In this document: in pieces, positions 1 to 7,315 of the stretch
How the letters are laid out: every line of letters starts with the position of its first letter
Numbering within the stretch: the first letter of the stretch is position 1
NCBI GenBank assembly: GCA_031256015.1
Contig: JAIRRK010000104.1
Coordinates: 1 to 10,950 of the forward strand
Length of the DNA: 10,950 nucleotides
Reading direction: 5' to 3'
Source of the DNA: Dysgonamonadaceae bacterium
GTDB lineage: Bacteria; Bacteroidota; Bacteroidia; Bacteroidales; Azobacteroidaceae
Notes under the pieces: model-generated
What the model saw: only the letters and a program-made list of their open reading frames with translations
Told to the model about the DNA's origin: nothing
Database searches by the model: none
Made by a program: the position numbers and the translations under genes

Positions 1-1
1 T

Positions 2-676
2 AAGATGAATCCGGAACGAAAATTCCCTGTCTCTGCCGGAAACCTTCGTTTTGCAGCCAATCCCCGTTTGGATTTCGGAATAACCGATTCGGATGCCGTC
101 GGTTCGGCTACCCTTGAAATATACAATGAGGGAGAATCGGATGCCGACTTGTTTACACTATTGAAATTACCGGATTATATTACCGTTAATCAACAAAAAA
201 TCAGTCCGAAAACAGCAAGTTCCATTACTTTTTCTTTCGATGCGAAGAAATTCAAAAAGACCGGTTTATCGGAAAATCGCATCAATGTGAGTGGTGCCAA
301 GAATAAAGTCGCTATTAATTACATGGTTATCGTCAGAGAAAATTTCGGGCATTTGACGGACGCGCAAAAAGCCGACAAAGGGATTCTGAACGTGGACGTA
401 CGCTCACTCTATCTTCCCAAAAGTGTAAATTCGGTTACATTGAAGATTTCAAACACAGGGAAATCGAAATTGAACATAAAGAATATACAGTCGTTTAATC
501 CCGGCTTTTCTTTTTCAAAAACCAAATTTACCCTCAATCCCGATGAAACAGAGGAAATAACAGTCACCTATTCGCTCAATAAAGTGGATGAAAAGAACAT
601 CAAACCCTACATTTATATTACTTCGGACGATCCGAGTAATTCCGTAGCGGAAGTTTTTACGTATGCAGAAGTATAA
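2..676 (+). CDS. DUF1573-type Ig-like repeat protein, 5' end outside window
   Basis: The reading frame is open to the window edge. The first Met (position 5) is followed by ERKFPVSAGNLRF with no signal peptide, so I treat it as internal and the gene as truncated at its 5' end. The 223 visible residues form at least two beta-rich modules. Residues about 12-110 carry LDFGITDSD and LEIYNEGESDADL; residues about 125-223 carry VTLKISNTGKSKLNI, then LNPDETEEITVTY and a final ITSDDPSN strand. This N-T/E-G followed by a proline-rich turn is the pattern of DUF1573 and choice-of-anchor-D domains. Bacteroidales members that I recall have three modules and an N-terminal lipoprotein or secretion signal, with the middle module opening with ERYPVAVGDLRF-like sequence, which fits the visible start. 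Function is unknown; an exported or periplasmic location is inferred only from the family. The gene converges on the methyltransferase gene and ends in its own hairpin terminator. Confidence 0.75.
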   Translation, partial: KMNPERKFPVSAGNLRFAANPRLDFGITDSDAVGSATLEIYNEGESDADLFTLLKLPDYITVNQQKISPKTASSITFSFDAKKFKKTGLSENRINVSGAKNKVAINYMVIVRENFGHLTDAQKADKGILNVDVRSLYLPKSVNSVTLKISNTGKSKLNIKNIQSFNPGFSFSKTKFTLNPDETEEITVTYSLNKVDEKNIKPYIYITSDDPSNSVAEVFTYAEV

Positions 677-690
677 AGTTGTTGTTGGTA

Positions 691-756
691 ATGGAGAGAG
701 ATACGATACTTTGTCTTTGAACAGAGTATAAATCTCGCTCCATTTTTCCTTGTTTT
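691..756 (+). terminator. Intrinsic terminator of the DUF1573 gene
   Basis: A long two-part hairpin lies 14 bp after the stop codon. The outer arms are 691-702 and 732-743 (12 positions, one A/G mismatch at 697/737). The inner arms are 706-714 and 721-729 (nine positions, one G-U wobble) around the loop CTTTGA. The hairpin runs directly into five T at 743-747 and a further T-rich stretch to 756. The T tract is only on the plus-strand side. Read from the minus strand the stem is followed by TACCAACAAC, so it should stop the plus-strand gene much better than the converging methyltransferase transcript. Confidence 0.85.
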
Positions 757-762
757 CCGTAA

Positions 763-2442
763 TTAGTTTATCCCGAGTCGTTTTAATATTTCGTTTGCCG
801 TTGCTTGAATCGCCGGTACGGCAACGGAGTTTCCGAATTGTTTGTATGCGGAAGCATCGGCAACCGGGATGATAAAATTATCGGGGAATCCCTGTAATCT
901 CGCCCACTCTCCGGGCGTCATTTTACGGATACCCAGTCGGTTTACTTCTCCCTTTATTTTCGTTGTAGGCGTAAAATCTGTAATTCTGTCATCGAAAACA
1001 AGATTGCGTTCTTTTCCCATTCCACCTACGACAATAGCATTGGCGATGTCATCATCCGAAATGATATCGTATCCGAATCCGTTTCCTTTGCTTTCATGCC
1101 GTGCTTTATGTTTTTCAAGAGTTTGCAAGTATTGGGTGGATAAATAATATTTTGTCGGAACAGTCTCTTTTTCCTTTACATCGGCAAAGACTACTTTTTT
1201 GTCCAGAGGCTTGGGATATTCAAATTCTGTCACTCCGGTATCTTGATGAAAACCCACAATAAAAATCCGTTCACGGTTTTGAGGAACACCGAAGTCTTTT
1301 GCGTTCATGATTTGAGGTTCGGGGACAAAGTAGCCCAAATCGGTTCTCAGCACATTCAGTATAGTTTCGAGTGTTTTCCCTCCGTTATGATTTCTCAATC
1401 CTTTGACATTCTCAAGGAAAAGGGCTTTCGGTTGCTTCCTTCTGATTATTTCGGCTACATCGAAGAACAATGTTCCGCGAGTATCCTCAAACCCTCCGCG
1501 CCTTCCGGCTATGGAAAATGCCTGACACGGAAATCCGGCACACAAGATATCGAATCCGTCGGGGATATAAGATTTGGTTTCTTCTTTTGTAATATCCCCA
1601 AACGGCATATCTCCGAAATTAGCTTGGTATGTTCGTTTAGCTTCACTATCCCATTCACTCGTGAAAACACATTTGCCGTCGAGATTTTGTAAAGCCATAC
1701 GAAATCCGCCGATGCCGGCAAATAAATCGATAAACTTGAATCGAGGGTTGCTTTTGGGAGGAAAAGGGACCTCGGAAGCGGTGATAACGTTGTATTTTAA
1801 TGCTTCGTCGGCCACTTTTAGAGTAATTTCCTCATCGGGATATTTATATTGAAGAATCTCTTTAGCGTATTCAACGGCCTCTTTTTTATAGAACGAGGAA
1901 GCCTCATGGTCTTGATTATGCAGGAAATGCGTCAGAGCAGCTTCCTTATTGTCTTCCGGTCCGACAACTCGGATTTTGAATTTATTTCCGGAAACGCTGG
2001 CTATTGATATCTTTTCGTTAAAATTCATTTTCCTATTATTAATCGTTTCTTCGATTCGTAACACACAATTTAATAAATTATTCTCCACTTCCTTTCCCCA
2101 GAACCTTAAAACCAGCCATCCTTGTTTCGACAATTCTTCGTTAACCTCCCTGTCGCGTTCGATATTTCGTTCGATTTTATTGTGCCAGAATGTTTGATTT
2201 GTTTTATGGTCGTTCTTCCTGACATCCCAATCTTTACCGTGCCAAAATTCTCCGTCGATAAAGATGGCGATTTTCAATTGCTTAAAAGTCAAGTCGGGCT
2301 TACCGAAAACACTTTTATCGTTTTTCCGATACCTGTGACCTCGGGCAAATAACATTTTAGCCAAAGCAACTTCTATCTTTGAGCCTGTAGCTTTGACTGC
2401 CTGCATATTTTTGCGTCTTTGTTCCTTGGTCAGCTTATCCAT
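763..2442 (-). CDS. Fusion of Vsr endonuclease and C5-cytosine DNA methyltransferase
   Basis: This 559-residue protein joins two enzymes that are normally separate. Residues 1-135 are a Vsr (very-short-patch repair) domain: RRKNMQAV, E24, GKPD with D50, FIDGEFWHG with W67 and H68, then FWHNKIERNIERD. Vsr nicks T:G mismatches left by deamination of 5-methylcytosine. Residues 233-559 are a complete Dcm-like methyltransferase: motif I DLFAGIGGF (239-247), motif IV GFPCQ with nucleophile C306, motif VI ENV (344-346), motif VIII QNRERI (388-393), a target-recognition region around GNGFGY (about 453-458), and the final QFGNSV (535-540). Residues 139-232 link the two and match in length the N-terminal arm of E. 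coli Dcm. The usual Vsr zinc ligands are replaced. No restriction endonuclease is visible nearby, so I would call it an orphan modification-plus-repair enzyme. The target sequence cannot be read off. It starts 6 bp after the exuT stop and is probably co-transcribed. Confidence 0.93.
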   Translation of the reverse strand: MDKLTKEQRRKNMQAVKATGSKIEVALAKMLFARGHRYRKNDKSVFGKPDLTFKQLKIAIFIDGEFWHGKDWDVRKNDHKTNQTFWHNKIERNIERDREVNEELSKQGWLVLRFWGKEVENNLLNCVLRIEETINNRKMNFNEKISIASVSGNKFKIRVVGPEDNKEAALTHFLHNQDHEASSFYKKEAVEYAKEILQYKYPDEEITLKVADEALKYNVITASEVPFPPKSNPRFKFIDLFAGIGGFRMALQNLDGKCVFTSEWDSEAKRTYQANFGDMPFGDITKEETKSYIPDGFDILCAGFPCQAFSIAGRRGGFEDTRGTLFFDVAEIIRRKQPKALFLENVKGLRNHNGGKTLETILNVLRTDLGYFVPEPQIMNAKDFGVPQNRERIFIVGFHQDTGVTEFEYPKPLDKKVVFADVKEKETVPTKYYLSTQYLQTLEKHKARHESKGNGFGYDIISDDDIANAIVVGGMGKERNLVFDDRITDFTPTTKIKGEVNRLGIRKMTPGEWARLQGFPDNFIIPVADASAYKQFGNSVAVPAIQATANEILKRLGIN

Positions 2443-2448
2443 AGCCCG

Positions 2449-3885
2449 TCAGACTACTATCGGTTTGTATTTCGGAACCAATGTTTTCATTACTGTCCAG
2501 CCGATTAGGTAAGCGACGGCGCAAACGCAGAAGATAACGAAATATCCCGCCGGTTTGCCTTCAAATCCAAGGAACGTCATGTGGGTTTCTCCGGCATAAA
2601 CGAACAGTTTTCCCGCCGATTTTTGCAGGAAAAGGGAACCTATTCCTCCGGCCATTCCTCCGATGCCCGTAACCGTTGCAATTGCCGATTTCGGAAACAT
2701 ATCGCCGATGGTCGAGAAGATATTCGCCGACCACGATTGATGTGCGGCACCTCCCAACCCGATCAGGATAATGGGCAGCCACGGCGAAACCGTTCCCAAG
2801 GGTTGCGCCAACAGAACAATCAGCGGAATAAACGCGAAAATCAGCATGGCCTGCATCCGCGCGGCATAGGGATTCTTTCCCGTTTTATCGATGATGATAG
2901 TCGGAAGTTTCCCGCCGTATATCGAGAGCATCGTAATAAGGTATAGAGTGAAAATCAATGCCATTCCCAACCCCTCGGAAGTTTTGATGCCGAACTGCGT
3001 GTTCAGGTAAGAAGGAGTCCAGAAAAGGAAGAACCACCAAACGCCGTCGGTCATGAACTTGCCGAAGGCGAACGACCAAGTTTGTTTATACTTGAAACAA
3101 TCGAGAAACGATAATTGTCGCTTGTGCTCGGTTGCCGTTTCCTTCGCCTCCGCATTGTCGAGGTCTCTGTCCGATAAGATAAGGTCCAGTTCCGCCTTAT
3201 TCACCTTCGGATGTTCGTCGGGTTTTCTGTACATAAATACCCAAAAAGCCATCCACACGAAGCCCAAAACCCCGATAATAACGAATGCCCATTCCCATCC
3301 GAGGCATTTGGCCAAAGGCGGAATGGAAAGAGGTGCTATCAAAGCTCCGATTGATGCGCCGGCATTGAAAATACCGGTTGCGTAGGCACGGTCTTTCTTG
3401 GGGAAATATTCGGCGGTTACTTTAATTGCCGCAGGGAAGTTCCCGGCTTCTCCGATTGCAAGAACGGTGCGTGCCGCTATGAACGCGTAGGTACTGACCG
3501 TTGCAATCACGACAGCCAAATTGCCGGTAGCTTGGTATAACTCGACTTTAGAGCCGACACCGGCATACCGTTCGGTAATGATGCCGCAGAAAGCGTGCAT
3601 ACATGCTCCCAACGACCAAATGCCGATAGACCAGAGATACCCCTTTTTGGTACCCATCCAATCGATGAAGCGGCCGGCGAACAGCATTGCAATCGCATAT
3701 ACAAGCGAAAACAGTCCTGTTATTGTTCCGTAATCATCTTCGTCCCAATGAAACTCAGGTCGAATAAACTCGTCGAAAGTCAGCGACAATACCTGCCGGT
3801 CGAGATAATTAACCGTTGTGGCGAAAAAGAGCATCGCACAGATTGTCCATCTGTAATTTGTTGGTTCATGAATAGTTTTTCCCAT
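2449..3885 (-). CDS. exuT: MFS hexuronate transporter, ExuT type
   Basis: A 478-residue major facilitator of the anion:cation symporter branch, expected to import galacturonate and/or glucuronate by proton symport across the inner membrane. Twelve hydrophobic segments can be followed. The first ends in NYLDRQVLS (residues 26-34), a hallmark of ExuT/GudP-like proteins. GRFIDWMGTKKGY (71-83) is the MFS loop 2-3 motif. ARTVLAIGEAGNFPAAIKV (138-156) is the helix-4 signature of this family. A charged central loop (about 220-265) separates the two halves. A stretch of about 25 residues after helix 3 (about 103-128) makes it longer than E. coli ExuT. The gene lies 14 bp after eda. The substrate is assigned from family and operon context; tagaturonate, fructuronate or a related sugar acid is possible. 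Confidence 0.88.
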   Translation of the reverse strand: MGKTIHEPTNYRWTICAMLFFATTVNYLDRQVLSLTFDEFIRPEFHWDEDDYGTITGLFSLVYAIAMLFAGRFIDWMGTKKGYLWSIGIWSLGACMHAFCGIITERYAGVGSKVELYQATGNLAVVIATVSTYAFIAARTVLAIGEAGNFPAAIKVTAEYFPKKDRAYATGIFNAGASIGALIAPLSIPPLAKCLGWEWAFVIIGVLGFVWMAFWVFMYRKPDEHPKVNKAELDLILSDRDLDNAEAKETATEHKRQLSFLDCFKYKQTWSFAFGKFMTDGVWWFFLFWTPSYLNTQFGIKTSEGLGMALIFTLYLITMLSIYGGKLPTIIIDKTGKNPYAARMQAMLIFAFIPLIVLLAQPLGTVSPWLPIILIGLGGAAHQSWSANIFSTIGDMFPKSAIATVTGIGGMAGGIGSLFLQKSAGKLFVYAGETHMTFLGFEGKPAGYFVIFCVCAVAYLIGWTVMKTLVPKYKPIVV

Positions 3886-3899
3886 AATAAGATAATTAT

Positions 3900-4574
3900 T
3901 TAAGATTCCTTTCGGATGTATTTAATGATGTTCAAAACGTTTTTGCAGAGTTCGGTTATCAGGTTCCAATCCCGGGCGGCAATAACTTCTTTCGGGAAGA
4001 GATTCGAGCCCATTCCCACGCAGGTGACTCCTGCCTCGAACCATGCTTTAAGATTGTTTTCGTCGGGTTTCACGCCTCCCGTTACCATCAGTAACGACCA
4101 GGGCATCGGTGCTTTGAGTCCTTTTACAAAGTTGGGGCCCAACACATCGCCGGGAAATACCTTACACAAGTCGCATCCTGCTTCCTGAGCCAATCCCACT
4201 TCGGAAACCGACCCGCACCCCGGAATGTAGGGAATTAACCTTCGGTTGGCAACCTTGGCAACATCGGGATTGAAAAGAGGTCCCACTACGAAGTTCGCCC
4301 CCAATTGGATGTATAACGAAGCTGTGGGTGCGTCGACGATGGAACCGACGCCCAATATCATATCCTTACACTCGGCCGCGGCAAACCGCGAAAGTTCTCC
4401 GAATACTTCGTGAGCAAATTCGCCTCTGTTCGTAAATTCGAATATTCTCACTCCGCCGGCATAACAAGCCTTCATCACTTGTTTGGCCGTCTCCGCATCG
4501 TGGTGCCGGAAGACCGGAATCATGCCTGTTTCCGACATGGTTTGTATAACCTGTATTTTATTAAATCGTGCCAT
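3900..4574 (-). CDS. eda: KDPG/KHG aldolase
   Basis: A 224-residue class I aldolase that cleaves 2-keto-3-deoxy-6-phosphogluconate to pyruvate and glyceraldehyde-3-phosphate, the last step of the pathway. The TIM-barrel landmarks are in order: GMIPVFR (17-23), FEFTNRG with the general acid/base E46 and phosphate-side R50, LGVGSIVD (74-81), IPGCGSVSE (117-125), CKVFPGD with the Schiff-base K138, and the VTGGV phosphate-binding loop (164-168). At 224 residues it is slightly longer than E. coli Eda (213), with the excess mostly in the C-terminal tail. It lies 26 bp after kduD and 14 bp before exuT, directly downstream in function of KdgK. Confidence 0.95.
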   Translation of the reverse strand: MARFNKIQVIQTMSETGMIPVFRHHDAETAKQVMKACYAGGVRIFEFTNRGEFAHEVFGELSRFAAAECKDMILGVGSIVDAPTASLYIQLGANFVVGPLFNPDVAKVANRRLIPYIPGCGSVSEVGLAQEAGCDLCKVFPGDVLGPNFVKGLKAPMPWSLLMVTGGVKPDENNLKAWFEAGVTCVGMGSNLFPKEVIAARDWNLITELCKNVLNIIKYIRKES

Positions 4575-4600
4575 AAAACATAAGTTGTTTGTCGTAATAT

Positions 4601-5395
4601 TTAGGGTTGTTTTCCGATATAAGCCAAGATACCGCCGTCGACATACAAAATATGACCGTTCACGAAGTCGGAAGCCTTCGAAGCCAAAAAGATGGCCGGT
4701 CCTGTCAGGTCGTCAGGCGTTCCCCATCGTGCGGCGGGTGTTTTCGCCAGGATGAAGGCATCGAAAGGATGCCGTGAACCGTCGGCTTGCTGTTCGCGCA
4801 GCGGAGCGGTTTGCGGCGTGGCAATATATCCCGGTCCGATACCGTTGCATTGAATATTATATTGTCCGTATTCGGAAGCGATGTTGCGGGTCAGCATTTT
4901 TAATCCGCCTTTGGCCGATGCGTAGGCCGAAACGGTTTCCCGTCCCAGTTCGCTCATCATGGAGCAGATGTTGATAATCTTCCCGGCTTTCTTTTTCATC
5001 ATGCCCGGTATAACGGCTTTCGCCACGATGAACGGCCCATTTAAATCAATGTCGATGACTTGACGAAATTCCGCCGCCGACATTTCGTGCATGGGAATAC
5101 GTTTGATAATTCCGGCATTATTAACCAGGATGTCGATACCGCCCGTTTCTTTTTCGATTCGGGCAACCATGTCGTTCACCTGACCTTCGTCGGTTACGTC
5201 GCAAACATACCCTCGTGCGCCGATTCCCGTCTTTTGATAAGCCGCCAGACCTTTATCGACCAGCTCTTGATTAATATCGTTAAAAACTACTTTGGCTCCT
5301 GCTTCGGCATAGGCCGAGGCAATGGCGAAACCGATGCCGTAGGAGGCTCCGGTTACGAGGGCTACTTTGCCTTTTAATGAGAAATTGTGAATCAT
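4601..5395 (-). CDS. kduD: SDR dehydrogenase, KduD / gluconate 5-dehydrogenase type
   Basis: A 264-residue classical short-chain dehydrogenase. It shows the cofactor motif TGASYGIG (15-22), D39 at the end of the second strand (VVFND), which favours NAD(H), then CDVTD (65-69), NNAG (92-95), and the catalytic S145, Y158 and K162 (YASAK). The closest named families are KduD (2-dehydro-3-deoxy-D-gluconate 5-dehydrogenase) and IdnO (5-keto-gluconate reductase), which sequence motifs alone do not separate. Placement in the same operon as KduI, whose product is the KduD substrate, makes KduD the better name. The reaction would reduce 2,5-diketo-3-deoxygluconate to KDG, the substrate of KdgK encoded 22 bp upstream. 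Many Bacteroidetes homologues are labelled gluconate 5-dehydrogenase. Confidence 0.82.
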   Translation of the reverse strand: MIHNFSLKGKVALVTGASYGIGFAIASAYAEAGAKVVFNDINQELVDKGLAAYQKTGIGARGYVCDVTDEGQVNDMVARIEKETGGIDILVNNAGIIKRIPMHEMSAAEFRQVIDIDLNGPFIVAKAVIPGMMKKKAGKIINICSMMSELGRETVSAYASAKGGLKMLTRNIASEYGQYNIQCNGIGPGYIATPQTAPLREQQADGSRHPFDAFILAKTPAARWGTPDDLTGPAIFLASKASDFVNGHILYVDGGILAYIGKQP

Positions 5396-5417
5396 AATGT
5401 ATTATATAAATAGTGAA

Positions 5418-6458
5418 TTATCTTGAAACGCGGCCCGAGCCGTCGCCTTTCATTAATTGTTCGACTTCGGAAACGGATACGAGGTTGAAATCGCCGTATA
5501 TGGTATGCTTCAGGGCGGAGGCTGCCGTTGCGAAGTCCAACGCTTTTTGGTTGTCGCCGGGGTAGGCAATCAGTCCGTAAATCAGTGCACCCATGAACGA
5601 ATCGCCTCCTCCCACGCGGTCGACGATGTGAGTGATGTCGTACTTGGGCGATTGATAGAGTTTTCCTTCGGAATATAAGCACCCTCCCCATGTATTGTGG
5701 TTGGCATTAATGGCCCCTCTTAACGTAACGATTATTTTCTTCGCCCGCGGGAAGCGTGTTTGCAGTTGCTTGCAAACCGATTCGAATTCGGTTGCATTCA
5801 CTTTCCCTTCGGTGCGCGACGCATCGAACTTTTCGGGTTTGATGTCGAATATTTTCTCCGCATCTTCTTCGTTTCCCAAGATGATGTCGCAACCTTCCGT
5901 TAGGGCGGGCATTACTTCCGTCGCTGTTTTTCCGTATTTCCAGAGGTTCTTTCTGTAATTCAAATCACACGAAACGGTGATTCCCATTTCGTTGGCGATT
6001 GTTATGGCTTCCCGGCATGCATCGGCTGCTCCTTGAGAAAGTGCCGGGGTGATTCCCGTCCAATGAAACCATTGTGCTTCTTTGAAGATTTCTCTCCAGT
6101 TAATCATTCCCGGTTCGATTTCCGCCATGGATGAGCCGGCACGGTCGTAAACCACTTTGGAAGCGCGGGCAACCGCTCCCGTTTCCAAAAAGTAGATGCC
6201 TACTCTGTTTCCTCCCCTGACGATGTTCTCCGTTCTCACATTGTATTTTCTGAGTTCGGAGAGGCACCATTCGGCAATATCGTTGTGCGGAAACCGAGTG
6301 ATAAACTCAGCAGGGATGCCGTAATTGGAAAGCGAAACGGCAACGTTTGCTTCTCCTCCTCCGAAGGTGGCGTTCAGGTTGGTCGATTGAATGAAGCGAA
6401 AGTTTCCGGGTGTTGCCAAACGCAGCATGATTTCTCCGAATGTAACTACTTTTTTCAT
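5418..6458 (-). CDS. kdgK: 2-keto-3-deoxygluconate kinase, PfkB family
   Basis: A 346-residue ribokinase/PfkB-type sugar kinase. It has the N-terminal FGEIMLRL (7-14), the substrate-site GGGEANVAVSL (33-43), a central SCDLNYRKNLW (163-173) typical of KDG kinases, the ILGNEEDA segment (193-200), and the second PfkB signature DRVGGGDSFMGAL (280-292), where D286 is the catalytic base. It phosphorylates KDG with ATP to KDPG, which Eda cleaves. The start is 4 bp after the kduI stop, and kduD follows 22 bp downstream, so it is firmly inside the operon. A related activity on another ketoacid sugar cannot be excluded from sequence, but the surrounding genes fit KDG. Confidence 0.9.
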   Translation of the reverse strand: MKKVVTFGEIMLRLATPGNFRFIQSTNLNATFGGGEANVAVSLSNYGIPAEFITRFPHNDIAEWCLSELRKYNVRTENIVRGGNRVGIYFLETGAVARASKVVYDRAGSSMAEIEPGMINWREIFKEAQWFHWTGITPALSQGAADACREAITIANEMGITVSCDLNYRKNLWKYGKTATEVMPALTEGCDIILGNEEDAEKIFDIKPEKFDASRTEGKVNATEFESVCKQLQTRFPRAKKIIVTLRGAINANHNTWGGCLYSEGKLYQSPKYDITHIVDRVGGGDSFMGALIYGLIAYPGDNQKALDFATAASALKHTIYGDFNLVSVSEVEQLMKGDGSGRVSR

Positions 6459-6462
6459 CTTC

Positions 6463-7302
6463 TTATCTTAATTTATCGGCGGTGAAAGTATCCATATCGT
6501 CGTAATCCAGATTCTCTCCGCACATGGCCCATATAAAAGTGTAGTGGCTTGTTCCTGCGGCACTGTGTATCGACCACGACGGCGAAATCACAGCTTGTTC
6601 GTTCGCCATGAAGAGATGACGCGTTTCCTGAGGTTCTCCCATGAAATGGCACACGGCTTGACCTTCCGGAATCTTGAAGTAGAAATACGCCTCCATTCGT
6701 CGGGAGTGGGTATGGGGAGGCATTGTATTCCAAACGCTTCCGGGTTGAATTTCGGTCAGGCCTATTTGCAGTTGGCAACAAGGAACGATTTCGTTCAGGA
6801 TTAATTGATTCAGGATTCGTTTGTTGCTTGTTTCCGCCGATCCCAAATCGCGCACCCGCCTCTCGGACGTAATCAGGGCGGAGGGATACTCTTTGTGAGC
6901 CGGAGCGGAAGCAAAGTAATACTTGGCCGGGTGATTCTTGTTTCTGCTTTTGAAGACGATTTCTTTGGTGCCGCGTCCTACATACACCGCATCTTTAAAT
7001 GTTGTTTCATAGTCTTTACCGTCCACCGAAACAATTCCTTCTCCTTCGATGCAGACAATTCCTACTTCCCGTCTCTCGCAGAAGTAGTCGGAGCGAATAA
7101 GATCGACCGTTTCCAACTTCAAGTCTTCGTGTACGGGGGAAGCTCCTCCGATAATCAGGCGGTCGTTATGCGAATAGACCATCAATACTTCGTCCGACGC
7201 AAAGAGTTTCTCTACCAGAAACTCTTTCCTTAACCGTTCGGTGTCGTAGTGTTTTACGTCGTCGGGATGAGTTCCCCATCTTTCTTCGATTGTTGTTTTC
7301 AT
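6463..7302 (-). CDS. kduI: 5-keto-4-deoxyuronate isomerase
   Basis: A 279-residue bicupin isomerase, the same size as E. coli KduI (278). The N-terminal signature ERWGTHPDDVKHYDTERLRKEF (residues 7-28) is diagnostic. The metal site in the C-terminal cupin is intact: H197 and H199 in MPPHTHSRRMEAYFYF, E204, and H246 in WSIHSAAG, matching the four zinc ligands of the family. It converts 5-keto-4-deoxyuronate, the spontaneous product of unsaturated uronates released by polysaccharide lyases or unsaturated glucuronyl hydrolases, to 2,5-diketo-3-deoxygluconate for KduD. E. coli KduI has also been reported to act on galacturonate and glucuronate, which is relevant because no UxaC isomerase is seen here. 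It lies 13 bp after uxuA and 4 bp before kdgK. Confidence 0.95.
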   Translation of the reverse strand: MKTTIEERWGTHPDDVKHYDTERLRKEFLVEKLFASDEVLMVYSHNDRLIIGGASPVHEDLKLETVDLIRSDYFCERREVGIVCIEGEGIVSVDGKDYETTFKDAVYVGRGTKEIVFKSRNKNHPAKYYFASAPAHKEYPSALITSERRVRDLGSAETSNKRILNQLILNEIVPCCQLQIGLTEIQPGSVWNTMPPHTHSRRMEAYFYFKIPEGQAVCHFMGEPQETRHLFMANEQAVISPSWSIHSAAGTSHYTFIWAMCGENLDYDDMDTFTADKLR

Positions 7303-7315
7303 GTTTGCTGTGTTT

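Noticed and set aside
5..7. ATG at position 5 as the true start of the DUF1573 protein
   Set aside because: The frame stays open to the edge, there is no signal peptide, and the sequence begins mid-family by comparison with remembered three-module relatives.
1243..1692. 149-codon open frame on the plus strand inside the methyltransferase gene, plus other overlapping frames
   Set aside because: They are antisense to conserved methyltransferase motifs and show no recognisable domain. The same holds for the long antisense frames in exuT, kduI, uxuA, uxuB and queH.
763..2442. Two separate genes (vsr and methyltransferase) with an assembly error joining them
   Set aside because: The frame is continuous through a coherent, composition-consistent linker with no repeat or homopolymer slip at the junction. 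Read data would be needed to exclude it fully.
763..2442. A restriction-modification system
   Set aside because: No restriction endonuclease-like gene lies on either side; the neighbours are a DUF1573 protein and the transporter. The nuclease domain is Vsr, a mismatch nickase family.
5617..5625. CGGTCGACG in kdgK resembling the uxuA operator core
   Set aside because: Only a partial palindrome, and it encodes the conserved VDRVGGGD motif of the kinase, so protein constraint explains it. Similar GGTCGA strings elsewhere are also inside coding sequence.
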